Of a stretch of 64,000 bases of DNA, positions 1 to 11,328 are shown piece after piece. Within the stretch, counting starts at the first letter, position 1. Every line of letters begins with the position of its first letter. Made by a program: the position numbers and the translations under genes. The stretch is from Entomortierella parvispora (taxonomy: Eukaryota > Mortierellomycota > Mortierellomycetes > Mortierellales > Mortierellaceae): NCBI GenBank assembly GCA_963573315.1, contig OY752141.1, forward strand, positions 1,984,001 through 2,048,000, in the 5' to 3' direction. The notes below the pieces were generated by a model. That model did not search any database, was not told the origin of the DNA, and worked only from the letters and a program-made list of their open reading frames with translations.

Positions 1-2680
1 AGGGAAGGAAATAGATGTCAGGGTTACGAACGAAGAAAGAAAGCAGCAAAGGAATGGCAACGAAGGGTTTATAAACCCTCCATCCCTGTGACCCTGCCTT
101 GATGATTTTATCCGAGAGGCAGCCCAGTCGTTTGCAGTCTGTGCAGCATTCATGAGAGACCTTTCCCCGACCCATTTCTTCTTTAGAAGGCCACAGTTCT
201 GTCCTTTGAAACGACGGCGAAATGGCTCTTCCGGTTAGCAAGGCATTTGTTCAGTGTGAAGAAGGAACAACCCTCGAGACGAACCACTGCATCAACAATT
301 GCATCAACAATCGCAACATCATCATCAACAAGCACCCATTAGCTGGCCCTAGACTCGATTCTTGACTTTTGCCTTCTCGTGCAACCCCCACTTGTTGTCT
401 CGCCTCGCCCTTCCGGCGCGCGCTTCGATTGTTTGTGTTTACATATTGGGAACAACAACGAATTGAACGCAACCTCCGTGCGGCAGAACCCGGTCGAATG
501 GATGGTCGAATGGATTTGTTGTGAGTGCACCAATGCACCCAACACAAAGGCCGCAATTCATCCATTCCTACCTTCTTGGGTGGTCATCAGTTTGTCCGTC
601 TTCACTCCGGCTGTCAGGAAAGAACGCACAGTCTCCCGTGTGCGTTGTGGCCAGAAAAAGACGCAAACAGAGGCGATAGAGAATGATGAGGACATGAAGA
701 ATGATGGCCTGGAAGGCCTGTCTCTCAGAGTCATTATCTCACTGACAGCTCGAAGCAATGATATGATGACTTTCGAAAGGAGGAGAGGATGGGAACAGAT
801 GGGCACACGAGCAACCATTGTGCCTCCAACGGTTCAATTTGAGAAGTCGGCTTCAGTGTTTCCCACGAAAAGGGTTGTTCGAATGACCAATTGACATGTC
901 CCCAAGGGGTTTGCATGTTCCAGACAAGTTCTAGTTCCAATCATCTTCTCAGTTTCTCCAAGAAAACTAGTCCTTCGTTGTATCATCATTATCATCATCA
1001 TCATAATGCTCGAGTCCAGACAAAAAAGCATAGAAAACCTATACTCAGCAGAATTGGCCAATGGCGGTAAACGTCATTTTGGCATCTCTACCACCCTGGC
1101 CACAATCTCCCGGAGCCCTCTCCATCCAAAGTAACGATAGCAAAGACGTGGCTGTCTTCCCCTTTTAACTCTTTTTTGCAAGGAAAGCAAAAGCGGAATA
1201 AGAACGACGTCTACCCTGTCCGCCACAAACTTGTAATCCTCCCGTTTTTATTTAGTGCGGTACCTTTCCTCCCGAAGCTCCTCACTCTCCCATCTTTCTT
1301 TTTCACAAGGATGAATCGGCGAAAGGATCTTCCCTGAAGGAGCCTCTCCCAATAAGTCTACAACTTGGCACATGGACAAACCTATCCTTGAGAGTTTGCG
1401 CACAGGGCGTCTATGGCAACAACAACAACAACAAAAAAAAAGGGGGTCATGTGATATGATACGATAGACTAAAGTGTGCCCTATCTTTCACCAGGTGAAA
1501 GCACGTAGAGTACTCCATGACATCGAGCATCATTCATGCATGATGCATTTACGCAAGCGATCGCCGATGGCGTGTGAATGGGACAAAGCATTTCTGCCTC
1601 CTATCGGCACGCGACATGGCGCGCTTTTTGCCACCAAATCGATTTATCACTCCGCTCCTCTTTTTGTTGGTACCGTTTCCCAGGATAAGCGTTGGAAAAG
1701 ATAGAGCAAAGCGAAGACAACGAATGATGTGTAACTGCTGTTTCCCCTTTCAAAAGACTGCGATGGGCAAAATTTCAAAGTTTTGGGTGTTTGCAGAGCC
1801 AGAACTCCTTTTGAGGACGTTTCATGCACATCATTTACTCTGTCTCTTGTCTACGGCCCCAGTTCTGTCCCCGTACATCCTGAGGTGCCCAAGCAGCACA
1901 ACATTAGTCCCCGAGTTGCACCGTCATTGATAGAAATTGATTGGGCTACGATTGTCACTAACATGGTGGTATCTTAACATTGCACCAAGCAATTTGGGGA
2001 CAGCGCCTGTGACATGCTCAGGACATCGTAGTCCGTGGTCCTTGGGGTTGACCATGTCATGGGCTGTCTTTTGGGCGCTAGCCAGCGACGCACAGCCGCT
2101 GGGAGTGACGGTGCGTTTCGGTACGATCTACTTTTTTTTTTAGCCAGAGGGGAATATGAATGTGAGCCTTTGATTTCACAGTTTCCCCCCGGAATGATGA
2201 GGCTAGATAGCATAGAGAAAAACTAATGATTGGATGTCCTGGGCTTGAGAAACTATACACCACCGACATGCTTGTTCCAGGATCGTTGATGCACTGTGGG
2301 GTGTGCGATGCAGGGGCGGGCATAACGTACTCTGAAAGTAAGGCACTCATCTCTAAAAAGAACTGTTTTCTACCATATCATCCTATCTATTCTAGACTTT
2401 GTTCGTGGTGCATGTGCCAACAGGCATGGAGCAGCGTCTCAGCAGAGCTTTTTCATGGCGCAAATCGTGGCTGAATTTGTGGCGTCAGATGTCACATGAC
2501 GTGACCTAGAAGCCGCGGGTGAAGGGCTGTCTCATCTGCAGGCCGATGAAGACCTCGCGGTCCTGTCTCTCTTTCTTGTTTCCACTTCGGCTTCCCACAC
2601 TCATTCACTCTTTCTCGCCATACCTGCCTCTGCCTTTTTTATATCCTCGTTCGCCTCCATTTTACACTACCACACTCTCC
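1..2680. other. Intergenic region, no supported gene
   Basis: No reading frame here has recognisable domains or codon use convincing for a gene. The longest open stretch (379-894, plus) is matched by overlapping open frames on the other strand and shows no conserved motif. The region holds short A and T tracts, an ATC/ATT-rich stretch near 981-1007, a CAA run at about 1421-1432, and a GTCATGTGA motif at 1446-1454. The last 150 bases are pyrimidine-rich and probably form the promoter and leader of the gene starting at 2681. Confidence 0.6.
2491..2506. promoter_or_regulatory. TCACATGAC/ACGTGAC E-box-like element upstream of the DUF4504 gene
   Basis: The sequence GTCACATGACGTGACC carries two overlapping TCAC-RTGAC half-palindromes about 180 bases before the start codon at 2681. 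The same TCACRTGAC-type motif recurs in several other intergenic intervals of the window. In other fungi such cores are bound by bHLH factors such as Cbf1; binding here is inferred. Confidence 0.4.
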
Positions 2681-4548
2681 ATGGAACGATCGTGCCTAGA
2701 AGCCCTCCTCCGAATCATCCGCACTGCACTAGGGAAGCGTATCAATCAGACCGCACAAACATCACTTGCAAATGGTGAGTCCCCTCTGTCATCATAGCAC
2801 CTCGACTATTGTTCAGTTATATTTCACATGCTAACGAGCGAATGATCCACCCAATCATGTAGATATTCTCTGCGTCTCAGTGGGACTAAGGTAATGCACG
2901 GACAAACAACAAGGGGTTGCCACCAAAAATCGACTGCATTGGCGTCTACAAGCGAGGTATTCATTTTTGCCTGCCCTCTTTCCATACGACAGATCTGCTT
3001 CGCTGGTGGACCAGCTTTACTTGTCCGAGAATGATGTTGAGCGGATACAGTCCATGCTACATCATGTAAGTCCATGTGTCAATGGCGGTCATTGAGTTTT
3101 TTGCTGTCCATGGCGGCGGCTCAGCTCATTTGGGAAGGCAATTAAAACCTTTCTTAATTCATTTTGAACACTTGTTTCTATATTAGTCGGCAAGGTTTAG
3201 CCACCTGGACTTGTTGAGCATTGGCGAGGACCATATCTTCATCATCCACCGAACTCTACTCCTCCAGGATATACAGGACTATCTGTCTAACTCACCCAAA
3301 GGGTTGCAGAGGGTCTTTGTCAATGTTGATTATCGCCTCCCTCAACCTGAAATCGTAGGTTCATTTCCTCTTCCCTCTTCATTGCCATCAAATGCTAACG
3401 GGCAATCGGAAAACAAGAAACTGGAACTGACGACTCAATCTCTCTGATAACAACAGATGCCAGACAATAGGTGCCGACCGCTAGAAGAATATGTCAGGGA
3501 ACGACTTTTACCTGAAATCCTGTACCGAATCGAGTCTTGGGACCAAGCCGAGCGAGTCTACAAACCTCTACCTGTGCCGCCAAAGAGATTTCTGTCTGTT
3601 GTGACTCTCACGGGCTGGCTGCTGAGCTATCCTGTGAGCTATGTTGTCCCCTCTTCCTTGCCACCGCCTCGTCGACCAAGGAGCAGAACACCAGAGGAAA
3701 AGCACCATCACCTTGTCTGCGAATACGAGTCACACTGGAGCGACCATGGGAGTACACCGCCCGAGAGCGAGCAAGAGCAAGAGGAGGAGGAGGACGACGA
3801 CGACAACGCTGGCCGCAACTGTCTTGCCAATCAGGCTTTGGTAGTGACAAGAGTGCAGCTTGAGCCAAGCGACACCGTGGACGGTCTTCGAGATCATTGC
3901 TTGCTCAGCTTTAGCTACCCGGCCGAGCTTGCAGATCAAAGTCGGCCTACACCGGCTTCTCCTCTAACACCGTCAGCGCCCGGCTCTCCTCTTCTGAGCC
4001 CTACTGTTGCCCTTGATGCTGTCAGAAATCTTTGTCTAGACGACAATGATGTCAACAACGAAGCGGACAACGAGGACGACGACGATAACGACGAGTTTGT
4101 AGATGCTTTGAGCTCTGAAGAGGAAGAAGACGCGATGAAAGGAGAAGGGACCAGCAGCAGCACGTCAAAAATACCTTCACGCAGACGGTCCAGTGCAAAC
4201 AACAATCCTAAACCAAGCGAACAACGCGCCCGGCTCTTCTCGGCGTCTGCTCCATCTTCCTTGGACAAGGCCTCGCAGCAGCGCACCGCTCCAGAAGACA
4301 GATCATTTGAGCAGCAAGACAGAGACCCAAACACCTGCTGCCACACCAACGACGTAGACGGAGTCAGAAGGGGACGCAGCAGTGCAACGTACGACGAGAA
4401 CAAAGAACTCCCGTTCAGTGATCCGGATATCTGTGCCGCTGGCCGGTCATTCCTGCACCAGTTGCACAGTCGATTCCAAAAACAGACGGTATGGAAGACG
4501 TGGCAAGTGGGACAGCAGACGGTGACCCTTCCAGTTGTGGCGGTGTGA
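2681..4548 (+). CDS. DUF4504 / C1orf74-like protein with a long acidic insert
   Basis: Predicted exons are 2681-2774, 2863-2890, 2993-3065, 3187-3354 and 3457-4548; the frame stays open across all four introns, giving about 484 aa. The N-terminal part has a VGLRSASLVDQLYL segment, exon 4 reads LQRVFVNVDYRLPQP, and exon 5 has GWLLSYPVSYVV near its start and WQVGQQTVTLPVVAV at the C-terminus. These match, from memory, the pattern of the UPF0739/C1orf74 family (DUF4504), whose function is unknown. Animal members are about 270 aa; the extra length lies between the GWLLSYPV motif and the C-terminal strand, and is Ser-, Asp- and Glu-rich, hence probably disordered. The start is the first ATG after a pyrimidine-rich leader. 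Family assignment is moderate; the gene structure is firmer. Confidence 0.65.
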
Positions 4549-4593
4549 GTCATGTGATGTGTGGCTTAACTTAATAAACAGGTATCACGTGAC
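4549..4593. promoter_or_regulatory. Paired GTCATGTGA and TCACGTGAC elements
   Basis: GTCATGTGA lies at 4549-4557, directly after the DUF4504 stop codon, and TCACGTGAC at 4585-4593. They sit about 360-400 bases before the next start codon (4955) and belong to the recurrent TCACRTGAC motif set of this window. A role in transcription is inferred. Confidence 0.4.
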
Positions 4594-4850
4594 GCTATCG
4601 CGTTTTTCGATGAATTTGCAAATTCACCCAAAATCAAAGGGCAAAATTGGCCAAAAACAAGCGGGCGACGCGTCGCACAGTGTTTGCACGGAGGAGGGGA
4701 GGAGAGGAAGAGGGTGACTCTGGCGCACTAAATCCATGCAACAGATGACAATCACATAAACATCAATTTTAGGCCCCAAAGAGACAAGCAGGCGTCGCCG
4801 TGACAACTCATCTCGAGTCGGTACATAACCCACTGCATCTGCATCCTTTC

Positions 4851-4954
4851 TAATTTTTTTTCCTCTTCTTTTTTTTTCTCTTTTCTCTTTTCCCTCTCTC
4901 AACCCAACCACTCTCCCCAACACCCCCCCTACCCCTCCACAACACATCCCAAAA
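4851..4954 (+). promoter_or_regulatory. Pyrimidine tract leader of the small HMG-like gene
   Basis: About 100 bases of almost pure C and T, followed by a short ACAACACATCCCAAAA segment, directly precede the ATG at 4955. Such CT blocks are typical of core promoters and transcription starts of highly expressed fungal genes. The A-rich context just before the ATG favours it as the start. Confidence 0.4.
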
Positions 4955-5143
4955 ATGGCCAAGGAAAAGTCCGCAAAGAAGTCTGCCTCCACCGGCAAGA
5001 AGTTGTCTCCCTACAACATGTACATGAAGTCCGAGCTTGCTAAGGTCAAGGCCGAGAAGCCCGGTTTGAACCACAAGGAGGCCTTCAAGGAGGTCGCCAG
5101 CCGCTGGAAGGATGCCGCCGAGAACCCCAAGAACGCCAAGTAA
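4955..5143 (+). CDS. Small HMG-box/YABBY-like DNA-binding protein
   Basis: A single-exon gene for a 62-aa lysine-rich protein. After a basic N-terminus (MAKEKSAKKSASTGKK) comes LSPYNMYMKSELAKVKAEKP, then GLNHKEAFKEVASRWKDAAE and a short NPKN tail. The proline-tyrosine-N-x-(F/Y)-M-K start, the KAEKPGLNHKEAFK helix and the W-K-D ending are the pattern of the HMG-like fold of plant YABBY proteins and their small fungal relatives, rather than classical Nhp6, which has longer helices. It is probably a nuclear chromatin or DNA-bending protein; that role is inferred from the fold. The codons are strongly biased to C-ending and AAG forms, unlike most neighbours, which together with the CT-rich leader suggests high expression. 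The stop is followed by T-rich 3' sequence. Confidence 0.8.
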   Translation: MAKEKSAKKSASTGKKLSPYNMYMKSELAKVKAEKPGLNHKEAFKEVASRWKDAAENPKNAK

Positions 5144-8100
5144 AAAAAAAGACATTCCCCTTTTGTCTTTTTTTTTTGCTCGACCTACCTTTACCCCCAT
5201 CTTTCGTCAAAGCCGATCTTTTTAATCCCTCCAAGATCGATGAGTCGGTAGAGCAGGAAACAAGAATCCAACGAGTCTTGTTCAAGAATGAAATGAAGAA
5301 ACAACGGGAGCCAAGAAGGCCCTTTCCATAACTGCCAGCGTTTTTTTTTTTTTTTTTCATCATACAACTGGGCAATCACTTTTTTTTCTTTTGTTCCCCC
5401 TGCTCTTTTGGCTTGTTCATAGTTTCTTCTCGCCATACTTTTTTCAGCAACACCTCAACCTTTTCCCTGTCCTGATTTCTCTTCAAACAAAAAAAAAAAA
5501 GGCGGGAAATTTCAGTTTTTCGAAACATGTATTATTAAACACAAAACTACCTCATATCGTTGACGTGCAACTGACTGCAATGGTTGGACGAAGGAGATGG
5601 GATTTCTCCTTCAGCTGAAGGGCCTCTTGATTGATTGTGTAGAGTGGGGAAACAGTAATGGGGTTCTTTGTTTGAGTGGTCAAAGAAAGGGAATAAAGGA
5701 GTGTGCTTAGGCTTTCAATAGGGGAAAGGTATGAGAAACAGGTCGGGGCAGGCGCCCAACAAGGATACTGACAACTGAACCCTCTGTGCGTTTTGAATGA
5801 CAAGAGACTCTCCGAGACAGACAAGACGGATCGTTATCCACACCACGGGAGAGCAGGAAACTCACAAGACCAGGGAAAAAAGGGCAAGGCAGAGCTGCGT
5901 GTGAAATTGTTCAGATGAGGATGAGGATGATGAGAATGACCAGGGATGGGGATCCAAGCGCGTCATTCGATCGAGGGATCGAAGGCGAATGTGGTCAATG
6001 TGATGATGATGAGGTCTCATTCCTTGGCGGGGATCCCTTCGCCTTGATGTGCATTCACGGCCCTCTTTTTTTTTTTTTTTTTTCCTTTGCACCCCGTCCC
6101 CGTTCGTATCGACGAGCAGTGGGCCTTTCTGCTGCCCCTTCCTGGTCATGGCTCGGGAGAGGCACGCCAAAACCGCGCGTCAGGTGACCGCCCTCGTTAC
6201 TGTAAAATATTGAAGATAAGCTACATCATTGCAATATTTACAGATAGCAAGAGTCCACATGGCTGCCTTCCTCCTCGAGTCAGTGTCCGTCTCTCATCCT
6301 TCTGATCATCCACGCGACATCTCTTCTCCTCTCCTTCCTTCCTTCCTTCTTCCTTTTTCTCTCTCTCTCTCTCTCTTTCTCCCTCGGTCTGTCTCTCCCT
6401 CTCTCTTTCTCTCGTCCATTCTTTCATGCGCCGAGCCCAGCTCTCCTTCTCATCTGTGGTCGTAGTCCCTGGCCCAGGGATCAGCCTGGTGATCTAGCGC
6501 CTCCCCTCCCCGCAAAGGTCGAGATGGGCCACTCCCAAGGACCCTTCAGGTGTGGTCGCAACCAGCCAGCAGCCAGCCTTAGCCCCAGCTCAGCTCAGCC
6601 TAGTCTCGGCAAGCATGGGGGAGTTTTATTTGGCAGCCCCTCGTCCGTCCTTGTTGCATCACTCTTTAACATCCGCTCTCGCTGCGTCTCACTCGTCTTC
6701 AGGCCGTCTTTCTATCTTCCCGCTATGCCTCCTCTTCTTTGCCCATTTTCTTGGCTTTCTCTTGTCCTTTTCCTCCTCTTGTGGAGACAAAAGGTGCGAC
6801 GTTAGCCAGTCCTCACATCACAACCACACTTCCCGAGTGACGCGAACCTTGAATCAGCTCGATGATCCAACAGGCTCGATCCAAGTAAGCGTTGTTGTCT
6901 GTTCTCGCGTCTTACTGCTCCATGGATCCATGGACTGAAGCCCCCTGTGGAGCAGATATTGACCCATTCCTTTCCTTTCCTTGTAGTATCTCCATTAGAT
7001 AAAGCTCCCCTTGATTTTTTCTTTTAACCTCAGGACCTTCCCTGACACTACTCGCCATGGACCTTCAGGGAAAAAAGAAACAAACACACCCAAATTCAGG
7101 AGGGATCGATCGACGGCGTTGTTCTGTTGGGTGTGCTCCCCTGCTGCATCCTCGCCGCCCCCACACACACCCTTTACCGACTATTCAAGGGGGTTGAGAG
7201 TGACAGGGGGAGTGGAAAAGGGGGAACAAGCACAGCATCAAAGATAAAAGCAAGAGCACGGAATAATGGAAATTTGCCTTTCATCTTGTTTGTCAAAGCT
7301 TTCACCGTCTAAATGTGACAAAGGTAAGGAGAAACTATGGCGCGATCTCATTCATTAGTCTCTTTATGCTTTTTTCAGCAGCTCACACAGCAAGATCATC
7401 GACAGATAGCTGGTCTCTTGTGTGGCGATATCGGCACCAACTTCAGCAAGGAATACATGCCGGCATTCAAGATCTGGACTCTGGACTCCCACACTCCTTC
7501 AGCCTTGAACATGCTTGCGGACGAAGATGCCTACGACGAGCTGCTAGTATCACTGTCGAGTACTATCATCATCAGACAGATCTTGGCACACAGGCTTTGG
7601 GCAAACCTCTTGAGTTAGCCTCTCGGATGTGGAATCAACCCGGATGTAATGCCTCCTTCTCGTTACCTCAAATCACTTTCTTACGCGCGACCTCGGATTG
7701 ACTAGGACACGTTGCTGAACAGGAGCAAAGTCCAAGGTTTCTTGAACCAATCGGGATCATATTGAATGGTTGGCTGTAGCTACTATGGTCTGTCAGTTGT
7801 CAGGATTCGAGAATGGTGTCGACTCTTCACAGTGATCAAACATCCTCTTAATCCGATTCTTTTCTTACTGCTTTTACAGTATCGTTCTACGCACTCTGCT
7901 GCCCTTTTTCCTTTTCTTTTCATGAAAAGGATCTCCATTTTTTTTTTCTTTTTAAGATACGGCTTCTAGTTTCTTACACTTGGTACTGGAAGTGGGGGTT
8001 GGGTTCGATGCTCGACGACTCGGCCGTTCTGTTTCTATAACATCGACACATTTCTCCCGGGGTATTGTTACCAGGGTGAATTTCGGAACTAGGGTGGCAA

Positions 8101-8305
8101 CACCCTTGATTTTTATTTCTTTTTTCAACGCTTCCTTGAAAACTCATTCTAGCCGCTGTGGTGCAACACTACGATGTAACCGCCCCCGCCTCGCCCTCTG
8201 CGTGCACGTTCCTATTTCACTCTCTATTTTTATTCTTGACAAGGAAACAAACAACAATTTTCCTTCTTCTGTCCTATTCGAGTAGTTCTCTATCCCGTGT
8301 CCTCT
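5144..8305. other. Long low-complexity intergenic region
   Basis: No gene is supported. The region includes T homopolymers (about 5341-5357 and 6067-6083), an A run at 5490-5501, a CT microsatellite, and AT-rich stretches. A reading frame around 7377-7618, preceded by a good 3' splice site (TTTTTTCAG) and with a GTAAGG donor just upstream, has protein-like composition but no recognisable family; it is discussed as a finding rather than called as a gene. Confidence 0.5.
6321..6420. repeat. CT/CCTT microsatellite
   Basis: About 100 bases of nearly uninterrupted pyrimidine, with runs of CTTC, CT and TCTCTC. No coding or structural role is evident. Confidence 0.8.
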
Positions 8306-8478
8306 TCTTTTTTTTTTTTTTTTTTAGAAATGTTATTATTATTGAAATATTAAAAAAACTATGATCACTGATGTTGTGGTTTCGGTTGCTATTGTTGATG
8401 TTGGCATTGCTGACATCGTTGACATGAAAGAAACTGTTGGCGAGAAGGACTAGGAGGGCCAACGGGCAAGAGGACAAG
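8306..8478 (-). repeat. Chimeric duplicate of parts of the 12565-14529 gene
   Basis: Read on the minus strand, 8478-8372 is about 86 percent identical and equal in length (107 bases) to 13964-13858, part of exon 2 of the coiled-coil gene. It is joined almost directly to 8369-8326, which matches 12542-12498, the 3' flank of the same gene, and then to an A-rich tail (T run at 8308-8325, compare 12471-12497). The 1.3 kb that separate the two parts in the source are missing here. The copy lies just downstream of the CRN stop codon, so it probably forms part of the CRN transcript 3' end. Confidence 0.8.
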
Positions 8479-8532
8479 GGTTGTTTATAAAATTTACAAA
8501 AAACAACTACGATATGACTGAAAGCGGAACCC

Positions 8533-11050
8533 TCACAGTGCAACTCCAAGGAGTTTGAGTTTGATCTCTTCATAAGATATCTGTCTGAGATCTGGGTACT
8601 CCAGAACCTGGACATTGTGATTGGGGTCCCCTGCTGGATTACCGCGAATGTAGACGATCTTGAACTGTGGGCAAGGCTTGCCATCCTTTGAAACTACGAA
8701 TCTCTTCGTGACTTTTGTGTCGTCCCTTGGAGTACATTGGATGACAGCCTTATGAGTGCCACCAAACGTGGCATCCAGGCATTCCTCAATTTGATTCTTA
8801 CCGTCAGGGAATGTGCGATCATCGAAGGCATTGTCAATGTTTGCCGATTCTCTGTCATGGGACGTGAACGCACTGATTGATACCTGAATGAATGTGTATC
8901 CGAGGATGAAGTCGAACCGAGGATACTCTTCGTAGCAACGCATCAGGATATGCATGCCGTCTGTGCCAAGGAATCTAGGTGGATCGTGAAGCATCTGGAA
9001 CTGCGATATTTTCAAATTCATGTCCATTGCGTTCCTACCAGCCACGTCTGTCGTCCTGAGTATCAAGTCGGATGACCGCATGACTTGCTGGAAAAGGGCA
9101 TCCTCGAATTCTGCACCTTCCAGACTATCTCGAATAAGGCGATTTAGATAAATCTCGGGCAGGGGACATCGCTTGTACAAATCTAAGAGTGCACCTTGAG
9201 CAGCAGGAGTGATCGGATTGTACAACACTGCCTCACCCCGACGCCAGGATCGATACACTATCCCGAAATCCAGAAATTTCCAGTCGAACAAGGCGGTGGG
9301 TCGAGATTTGCCAGGCAGGAACATTTTCGCAAGAGCCAGACGGGTTCCTTCTTTGCCCATATCAGTGAGCGAATTGTAATGAGTTTGGATAACATTGTAA
9401 AACTCTTCACGTCGGCGACTTTCGAAACACTTCAGTATTCTTGTGATGCCCTCCAAGGTACGCGGAGCGGTTCCGATGTCCTCTGCTAGATTCACAAGCT
9501 CACGCGGCACGCAATTCGTGATCCTCAGCACCTCACCTTTGATGGCAGACAGATGATGAAGGACCAATGGATGGAGCCGAGAAAAGACTGCCTCCTGTAA
9601 CTGACCAAAGATTGTTGGTGATAACGGGCCAACAAAGATGAGGTGGCGCATATCGGTCAGGTAAGTCCGTTCATATTTTGCATGGGCCGTTCCTGTAAAC
9701 ACTACGCGTGCTCCAGCATTCTGTTCCATCCAACGGTTCAAAGATTGCAGGGGTCGCAAAACCACGAGTCGATTGGTTGCTGGGTCAGCCGCTGTAAACA
9801 ATGCACCATGCTCGTCAACGATAAGAAGGGTTTTTTGAACTTTTCTTTGGAGCAGACTTCCAAAGATTTTACCAGCGCAAGTCACCACAAGAGGAACCGA
9901 ATACCCATAGCCCAACATTTCCTTGAGGTCAGCGGCGGTCAGAATATCCCTGTTGAGAGCCAAAAAGCGCTTACAAATCTCGAGCGACGACTCCTCGCTT
10001 GTTTCCAGATTAAGGACGGATGCATCAGCAAAGTAGAGGACCGGCCAGCCACTGGCATAAGCTTTGGCCGCAAGGAACCAGGCGAGATACGACTTTCCTA
10101 CACCCATCGGACCAGACAAGACTTTTTTGATTGGGTAATTAGTATCATTTTCAAGCAGTTCCCAGACCTCTATCATCTGCTCGGTGACGAAGAACTGCCC
10201 GCCTTGAGTGCCTTGTGCAAAGAACTTAGGAAATTGACCAAGACTCATTGTGGTTGTCGTTATTTGACTGCCTGCTTGCACTGTCAGCAGTTTGGCGAAT
10301 TTCGCGCGGGGGTCCGGCTTGAATAAGTCACCCTCGAGCATCTCTACCAAGAATGGCGGCAATGCTACAGATTGGCCATCAGCAGCAATGAACGGCTGCC
10401 AATTCTCAGATGAGCGGCGTCGTTTCGTCCGACTTGCCTCTACTAGTGAGAAATTCATGGGCGAAGTATGCTCGGAAGGCGTAAGTCGAAAGCCTTGAGA
10501 ATGGTATTCGTATAAATGAATCACCAAATAACTCACCGTCATCTTCGCGATCTCTTTTCGAAGCTGCTGCTAGTAAAAAGAAAATGTGGATAAATAACAG
10601 AACCCGTTGATTAGTAAGCGCGCACAGACCACGGTGGCCAGAATGCAGAAGTTTCTTTAGAAGATACTCTGCACTCTAGCCACTGGCTGAACTCACACGC
10701 GTCAATCCGGTAAAACCGGGGAGCATACCTTTGGGTTTTTCGATGACGACGTGGATTGTGTCCGACATAAGGTTGCTGAACGACTTGGAGAGTGTTCCTG
10801 TTCCCTTGAGGAGTCGTTTGTCAACAACTCCGGCCGCTCTGATGGTCTCATCTTCTGCATCCTCGTCGACAGGTATCGTGACACGCCAGAGCACCAACTC
10901 GTTGGCAGTGATGCCGTCGAACGCCTGCTTGGCCTTGATGGCATCCTTGAGTGCGCCAACCGTTTTATCCGACGATACTTCTACAGGGAATGCTTTTGAA
11001 ACCAGGTCGCCACTGATGAGACAGGAGAGTGTAAGTGTGGTTGCCGCCAT
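8533..11050 (-). CDS. Crinkler (CRN) family protein with P-loop NTPase domain
   Basis: Two exons on the minus strand: 11050-10697 and 10569-8533, about 796 aa. Exon 1 encodes a ubiquitin-like Crinkler header (residues about 1-118): the KTVGALKDAIKAKQAFDGI helix, the ELVLWRV strand, and HVVIEKP, which corresponds to the HVLVxxP element ending CRN headers. The intron has a GTGAGT donor and a TTTTTACTAG acceptor. The C-terminal part has Walker A GPMGVGKS near residue 271 and Walker B TLLIVDEHG near 370, so it belongs to the CRN class with a STAND/AAA-like ATPase. Known CRN proteins act in nuclei as secreted effectors or in conflicts; no signal peptide is visible here. An alternative extra intron starts at GTGAGT near 10536, but it would break the frame. 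A decayed primase gene lies head-to-head, about 280 bases away. Confidence 0.85.
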
Positions 11051-11328
11051 GGATGAGTGATTGCAGAGAAAAAGCGGCTTGTGAAAGAGGAATGGGAGAG
11101 TGGTAGAGAAGATGCCCATTTTGTTGACGGTAACGCGCATGCATCGGACAACCAGCAGCCACAGTCGCGTGACCGAAACCGCACTGCCACATCCCGATCA
11201 CTCCAAATCCAAAAAGCACAGCCCATGATTTCTCAAAATGATTTACAAGACCATCCCACTTCGCCAGCGTCAAAAACGTTTTTTCTCCGCTCCTCAACAT
11301 GAACAACAAGTTCGAATCGACAGCTTAA

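Noticed and set aside
379..894. 171-codon open frame on the plus strand
   Set aside because: Overlapping open frames exist on the other strand, composition is not protein-like, and there is no motif or splice context.
3936..4553. 205-codon open frame on the minus strand
   Set aside because: Antisense shadow of the low-complexity insert of the DUF4504-like gene.
9643..10326. 227-codon open frame on the plus strand
   Set aside because: Antisense to the P-loop part of the CRN gene, which has clear motifs.
10490..10540. Second intron in the CRN gene (GTGAGT near 10536 to CTCAAG near 10497)
   Set aside because: Removing it would shift the reading frame; the sequence reads through in frame.
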